From assembly GCF_009183365.2 (NCBI RefSeq), contig NZ_CP068230.1:3811001-3875000 (forward strand): a stretch of DNA of 64,000 nt, in the 5' to 3' direction. This DNA comes from Shewanella algae (lineage in GTDB: Bacteria > Pseudomonadota > Gammaproteobacteria > Enterobacterales > Shewanellaceae). This document shows, one piece after another, positions 59,614 through 64,000 of the stretch. A program made the translations under genes and the position numbers. The notes beneath the pieces are model-generated. The model had not been told where the DNA came from. It worked only from the letters and a program-made list of their open reading frames with translations, and ran no database searches. How positions within the stretch are numbered: position 1 is the stretch's first letter; the number at the start of each line of letters is the position of its first letter.

Positions 59614-62600
59614 TGGAGCAGGAAAAAGGAATCATTGCCTGGTTCGCCCGCAACAATGTTGCCGCCAACCTCTTGATGTGGATCCTGCTTATCGGCGGGA
59701 TCTTCAGCGCCTTTCTGATCAATAAAGAGGTCTTTCCCAGCTTCGAACTCAACTATTTGCGGATCTCAGTCGCCTACCCAGGCGCGGCGCCGCAGGAGAT
59801 TGAAGAAGGGATCACCATCAAGATTGAAGAAGCGATTCAGGACATCAGCGGCATCAAGAAGGTTACCTCGGTTGCCAGCGAAGGCGTGGGCTCTGTCACC
59901 ATAGAGGTGGAAGACGGCTATGATGCCAAAGAGGTGCTGGATGAGGCCAAACTCAGGGTCGATGCCATCGCAACCTTTCCGGCCAATATCGAAAAACCGG
60001 ATATCTACCGGATCAAGCCGGAAAACAACGTTATTTGGGTGTCTGTCTATGGCGACATGACACTGCACGACATGAAAGAGCTGGCCAAGGAGATCCGTGA
60101 TGAGATCACCAACCTGCCGGCGGTGACCCGTGCCGAAGTGACCGGGGTGCGCGACTATGAAATCGGTATCGAAGTCTCGGAAGATAAGCTCAGAGAGTAC
60201 GGCCTCACCTTCACTCAGGTGGCGCAGGCAGTGCAAAACACTTCGATAGATCTGCCCGGTGGCTCAATTCGGGCTCAGGACGGTGACATACTGCTGCGTA
60301 CCAAGGGCCAGGCCTATACGGGAGATGACTTTGCCAACATAGTGGTCAGCACTCGCGCCGATGGCAGCCGGGTGATGCTGCCCATGGTGGCCGAGATCAA
60401 GGATGACTTTGAGGAGCGGCTCGAGTACACCCGCTTCGACGGCATGCCGGCGGCCATCATAGAGATCACCAGCATAGACGATCAAAACGCCCTGGCGATT
60501 GCCGATCAGGTCAAAAGTTTTATTGCCGAGCGTCAAGCCACTCTGCCCAGCGGCGCCAAGCTGGACTACTGGGGCGACCTGACCCACTATCTCAAGGGCC
60601 GCCTCAACATGATGCTGTCCAACATGTTTATGGGTGCCTTGCTGGTGTTCATTATCCTGGCGCTGTTCCTGGATCTGAAACTGGCCTTCTGGGTCATGCT
60701 GGGGCTGCCTGTGTGCTTCCTCGGTGCCATGGCACTGATGCCGATGGAACCTTTTGGCCTGTCTATCAACATGTTGACTCTGTTCGCCTTTATTTTGGTG
60801 CTGGGGATAGTGGTGGATGATGCGATAGTCATAGGCGAGAGTGCCCATACAGAGGTTGAGCGTCACGGCCACTCGATCACCAATGTGATCCGCGGTGCCA
60901 AGAAGGTCGCCATGCCCGCTACTTTCGGGGTGTTGACCACAATTGCCGCCTTTATCCCCATGTTGATGGTGCCAGGTCCCATGGGGATCATCTGGAAATC
61001 CATCGGCATGATAGTGATCCTCTGCCTGGCCTTCTCGCTGGTGGAGTCCAAGTTCATTCTGCCGGCGCACCTGGCGCACATGAAGCCCAGCAAACCCAAT
61101 CCCAACCCAGGGCCATTTGGCCGCTTCAAGCGCGCCTTCAACGAAAAAGTGCAGCATTTTATCCACCACAGTTACCGCAACTTTATGGAGCGGATGATCC
61201 CCCACAGATATACCCTGGTGGCGGGCTTTATCGGTGTGCTTATTCTGTCGGTCGCCATGGTCACCAGTGGCAAGGTGCGCTGGGTGTTCTTCCCGGATAT
61301 TCCGTCCGACTTTATCCAGGTCAACCTGGAAATGGATGAAGGCAGCTCAGAGCTCAACACCCTGGATGTGGTGCAGAAAATTGAAAATGCCCTCTACACC
61401 ATGAACCAGCAGATGGAGTCCGAAATCGGCTACCCTGTGGTGAAGCACAGCTTTATCAATATGAGCAGCCGCACCTCGGCATTTATCTTTGCCGAGCTGA
61501 CCAAGGGTGAAGACAGGGACGTGGACGGCGTGACCATAGCCGAGGCCTGGCGCAAACAGCTGCCGGACTTGGTGGCGGTGAAGAAACTCAATATCAATGC
61601 CAGCACCAATGATGCCGGCGGCGATATCTCTTTCCGCTTTACCTCCACCGATCTGGAACAATTGTCTGCGGCCGCCAAAGAACTGAAACAGAAGCTTGCC
61701 AGCTATGAAGGCGTTTATGATATTGCCGACAACTTCTCCTCCGGCAGCCATGAAATTCGCCTCAAGATTCGTCCCGAGGCAGAGGCGCTGGGGCTGACAT
61801 TATCGGATCTGGCGCGCCAGGTGCGTTATGGCTTCTATGGCTATGAGGCGCAACGAATTTTGCGCAACAAGGAAGAGGTCAAGGTAATGGTGCGTTATCC
61901 GCTGGAGCAGCGCCGCACCATAGGCCACCTGGAGAACATGATGATCCGCACGCCAAACGGCATGGCGGTGCCCTTCTCTACCGTGGCCGAACTGGAGCTG
62001 GGGGAATCTTACTCTTCCATTACCCGGGTGGATGGTCGCAGGGCGATTACCGTGACCGCCAACGCCAACAAGGATAAAGTGGAGCCCTCCAAGGTGGTGC
62101 AGGAGATCCAGGAGAAGTTTATGCCCGAACTCGAGCGTAAATATCCCCATATTTCCGCCAGTCTCGATGGTGCCAGCCAGGATGAACAGGCCGCCATGGT
62201 CGGCTTGCTGCAAGGCTTCTTCTTCGCGATATTTACTATCTATGCCTTGATGGCCATTCCGCTCAAGTCCTACAGCCAGCCGCTGATCATCATGTCGGTG
62301 ATCCCCTTCGGTATGATAGGTGCGCTGTTCGGTCACTTTATTCTGGGGCTGTCCATGAGCATTCTCAGTCTCTGCGGCATAGTTGCTCTGGCCGGGGTAG
62401 TGGTGAATGATTCATTGATTTTGGTGGACTTCGTCAACCGCGCCCGTGAGCAGGGTCAGTCAGTGGTCAAGGCGGCCATAGATTCGGGGTGTTATCGTTT
62501 CCGGGCGATTATCCTCACCTCGCTGACCACTTTTGTCGGCCTGGTGCCCATTATAATGGAGCGCAGCCTGCAGGCACAGATAGTGATCCCCATGGCCACC

Positions 62601-62762
62601 TCTCTGGCATTCGGTATTTTGTTCTCCACCCTGGTGACCCTGATCTTGGTGCCCATGCTCTATATCATTCTCGATGATCTGAGCCACAAGAGCCGGGCCC
62701 TGTACCACTGGTGGTGGCGGCCGAAAGAGGCAGAGGCCCAGTTAAACGAGTCGCAACACTGA
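59613..62762 (+). CDS. RND efflux permease
   Basis: Inner-membrane proton antiporter. 1049 residues, 12 transmembrane helices in two halves with large periplasmic loops. Helix-4 signature with conserved Asp: LGIVVDDAIVIGESAHTEVER near residue 396, plus ISVAYPGAAPQEIEEGITIKIEEAI near the start. The presence of a short linker after residue 490 (HMKPSKPNPNPGPFGRFKR) is typical of the AcrB/MdtC-like hydrophobe subfamily rather than heavy-metal pumps. Substrate unknown. Confidence 0.92.
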   Translation: MEQEKGIIAWFARNNVAANLLMWILLIGGIFSAFLINKEVFPSFELNYLRISVAYPGAAPQEIEEGITIKIEEAIQDISGIKKVTSVASEGVGSVTIEVEDGYDAKEVLDEAKLRVDAIATFPANIEKPDIYRIKPENNVIWVSVYGDMTLHDMKELAKEIRDEITNLPAVTRAEVTGVRDYEIGIEVSEDKLREYGLTFTQVAQAVQNTSIDLPGGSIRAQDGDILLRTKGQAYTGDDFANIVVSTRADGSRVMLPMVAEIKDDFEERLEYTRFDGMPAAIIEITSIDDQNALAIADQVKSFIAERQATLPSGAKLDYWGDLTHYLKGRLNMMLSNMFMGALLVFIILALFLDLKLAFWVMLGLPVCFLGAMALMPMEPFGLSINMLTLFAFILVLGIVVDDAIVIGESAHTEVERHGHSITNVIRGAKKVAMPATFGVLTTIAAFIPMLMVPGPMGIIWKSIGMIVILCLAFSLVESKFILPAHLAHMKPSKPNPNPGPFGRFKRAFNEKVQHFIHHSYRNFMERMIPHRYTLVAGFIGVLILSVAMVTSGKVRWVFFPDIPSDFIQVNLEMDEGSSELNTLDVVQKIENALYTMNQQMESEIGYPVVKHSFINMSSRTSAFIFAELTKGEDRDVDGVTIAEAWRKQLPDLVAVKKLNINASTNDAGGDISFRFTSTDLEQLSAAAKELKQKLASYEGVYDIADNFSSGSHEIRLKIRPEAEALGLTLSDLARQVRYGFYGYEAQRILRNKEEVKVMVRYPLEQRRTIGHLENMMIRTPNGMAVPFSTVAELELGESYSSITRVDGRRAITVTANANKDKVEPSKVVQEIQEKFMPELERKYPHISASLDGASQDEQAAMVGLLQGFFFAIFTIYALMAIPLKSYSQPLIIMSVIPFGMIGALFGHFILGLSMSILSLCGIVALAGVVVNDSLILVDFVNRAREQGQSVVKAAIDSGCYRFRAIILTSLTTFVGLVPIIMERSLQAQIVIPMATSLAFGILFSTLVTLILVPMLYIILDDLSHKSRALYHWWWRPKEAEAQLNESQH

Positions 62763-62772
62763 GTAAGTGATT

Positions 62773-62796
62773 GAAGGGAGCCCAAAGGCTCCCTTC
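62773..62796 (+). terminator. Terminator-like hairpin after the RND genes
   Basis: GAAGGGAGCC / GGCTCCCTTC, 10-bp perfect stem with a 4-nt loop, 10 bases after the stop. The following CCTTATC is a poor T tract, so termination may be incomplete. Confidence 0.7.
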
Positions 62797-62932
62797 CCTT
62801 ATCAGGCAACAAATTCAACTCTACCGCATCTCGTGTGGCTCCTAAGTGGGTGTTTTCTGATCCTGCTAGCATTTTTCACTGCGGCTCTTGGTTAGACTCC
62901 AAGTTATCTCCTGCATGCCTTATTGAGTCGTT

Positions 62933-63550
62933 ATGAGCAGCAAAGCCCAAAGCCAACCCACACTCGTCTATGACATACGCAACAGCCGCTATCTGAATAT
63001 CACCGGCCGCTGCACCCTGAGATGCCGCTTCTGTCCCAAGCATAACGGCAGCAAGAGCATTCATGAGTATCAACTGGATCTCAAGGTTCGCCCCCGCGGC
63101 AGCGATATCATTCCGCTGCTCGGCGAGGTAACCCGTTTCGATGAATATGTGTTCTGCGGCTATGGTGAACCGACGCTCAATCTCGAAACCTTGCTGGAAG
63201 TGGCCCGCGAAATCAAACACCGCGGTGGTAAGGTCAGGGTCAATACCGATGGCTTGGGTAACCTGTTTCACAGGCGCAACATATTGCCTGAGCTGGCCGA
63301 GTGCGTCGATGCCCTGTCGGTCTCACTCAATGCCGACACTGAATCAGGCTACATTAAACACTGCCGCCCACGTCTGGCTGGTTCCTGGGAGGCGGTCAAC
63401 GCCTTTATTCGCGAAGCTCCCCGTTACATCAAGCAGGTGCAGGTATCGGCACTTGATGGCCTGGAAGGGGTGGATATCGACGCCTGTCGCAAAATAGTGG
63501 AAGACGCCGGCTGTCAATTCAAGCACAGGATCCTGGGACAGCTGGGTTAG
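62933..63550 (+). CDS. Radical SAM protein of the TatD-associated type
   Basis: 205 residues. The CX3CX2C iron-sulfur motif is in CTLRCRFCPKHNG near residue 28, YVFCGYGEPTLNL holds the SAM-binding GEP, and VRVNTDGLGNL follows. This short rSAM family often lies beside a TatD nuclease gene, but none is visible here. What it modifies is unknown. The call rests on remembered family motifs. Confidence 0.78.
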   Translation: MSSKAQSQPTLVYDIRNSRYLNITGRCTLRCRFCPKHNGSKSIHEYQLDLKVRPRGSDIIPLLGEVTRFDEYVFCGYGEPTLNLETLLEVAREIKHRGGKVRVNTDGLGNLFHRRNILPELAECVDALSVSLNADTESGYIKHCRPRLAGSWEAVNAFIREAPRYIKQVQVSALDGLEGVDIDACRKIVEDAGCQFKHRILGQLG

Positions 63551-63729
63551 CAAAGAGGCGGCACCAAGCAGATGGACCTGTAAACCCGCGCAGGCCCCAT
63601 AGGGATGTGTTCGCGCCTTCAGGGGCCACAGTGTTAACTGCCCGATGAGCGGTCGGTAACTGCCGATGCCCACTGGGTTATTTCGTGTTAACATGAGCGC
63701 AATTTTCACTCTGGAGCCAGCACAGTTCC

Positions 63730-64000
63730 ATGTTCAAAAAGAATACCGGACTCAAAGACACACCTCTGCTTATCTCGGCTCAGGGTATTCACTGGTCCCG
63801 GCAGCGCTTGCTGGCCGTTGCCAGTCAGCTTAGCATGCTGGTGATCACTGTGATACTCATTACCAATGTGTTGATCACCTTGGGCGAGCGACGTCTGCAG
63901 GAAGAGTGGGCGGTACAAAGATACAGCGAGCTGCAAACCGTTGGTGCCCTGCTGGCCGATAAAATCTCCTTCCAACAGTTTCGCACCCAGATGTTTGCCA
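63730..64000 (+). CDS. Membrane protein, sensor-like N-terminus (3' end cut off)
   Basis: The first 90 codons of a gene cut by the window edge. A cytoplasmic start (MFKKNTGLKDTPLLISAQG, SRQRLLAVASQL) is followed by one transmembrane helix (LVITVILITNVLITL) and then a periplasmic or linker region (GERRLQEEWAVQRYSELQTV). The layout fits a sensor kinase or GGDEF/EAL protein, but the output domain is out of view, so no function is assigned. Confidence 0.55.
   Translation, partial: MFKKNTGLKDTPLLISAQGIHWSRQRLLAVASQLSMLVITVILITNVLITLGERRLQEEWAVQRYSELQTVGALLADKISFQQFRTQMFA

Overview
The window looks like a chromosomal segment of a marine gammaproteobacterium, most likely Shewanella (inference). The grounds are gene orders shared with Enterobacteria and Shewanella (ygfB-ubiH-ubiI-gcvT-gcvH-gcvP, zapA-6S RNA-fau, xerD-dsbC-recJ, trmN6 next to srmB), an azurin, a periplasmic Cu/Zn superoxide dismutase, and a GC content near 50 percent outside the islands. 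Most of it is ordinary core genome. The unusual parts lie between about 18.8 and 37.4 kb.

Layout. 1-6.1 kb: metE (cut by the window edge) with three MetJ boxes, divergent metR, an HDOD protein, an SGNH esterase, and a cobalamin riboswitch driving a TonB-dependent receptor (BtuB-like). 6.2-18.7 kb: small membrane and periplasmic proteins, a rihA-rbsK nucleoside salvage pair, azurin, two LysR regulators, a cupin and a serine-hydrolase lipoprotein. 18.8-24.9 kb: an RNA repair locus. Reading on the minus strand it has a sigma54-type promoter, three tandem tRNA-like RNAs, a slipin-like SPFH protein, rtcB, rtcA and a small Cys/His-rich protein; rtcR lies divergently. 24.9-27.0 kb: a protein with two PH-like halves. 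27.1-36.0 kb: an AT-rich island punctuated by three decayed C-terminal fragments of one transposase family. It carries a secreted Cys-containing protein, a three-gene TerB-N/TerB-C protein + BrxD-like ATPase + Lhr-like helicase system (probable defence module) and an orphan Imm43-like protein. 36.2-37.4 kb: two minus-strand cassette-like genes (VOC and SH3) separated by an attC-like hairpin, then palindromic repeats abutting gcvP. 37.4-64 kb: core genes for glycine cleavage, ubiquinone synthesis, 6S RNA, folate, SodC, RpiA, RecJ/DsbC/XerD, BrnQ, TrmN6/SrmB, an RND efflux pair, a radical SAM protein and the start of a membrane sensor-like gene.

How the parts work together. The RtcR-RtcBA locus is expected to sense broken tRNAs and re-ligate them. 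The most unusual feature of the window is that its leader encodes tRNA-shaped RNAs. Two of them have an anticodon arm two nucleotides short, and the third resembles tRNA-Asn but has a defective acceptor stem and overlaps its neighbour. They could be substrates, decoys or signal sources for the same pathway. The TerB/BrxD/helicase trio is a second, independent candidate conflict system. All starts were chosen by reading upstream Shine-Dalgarno sequences and comparing remembered family sequences; no database search was run.
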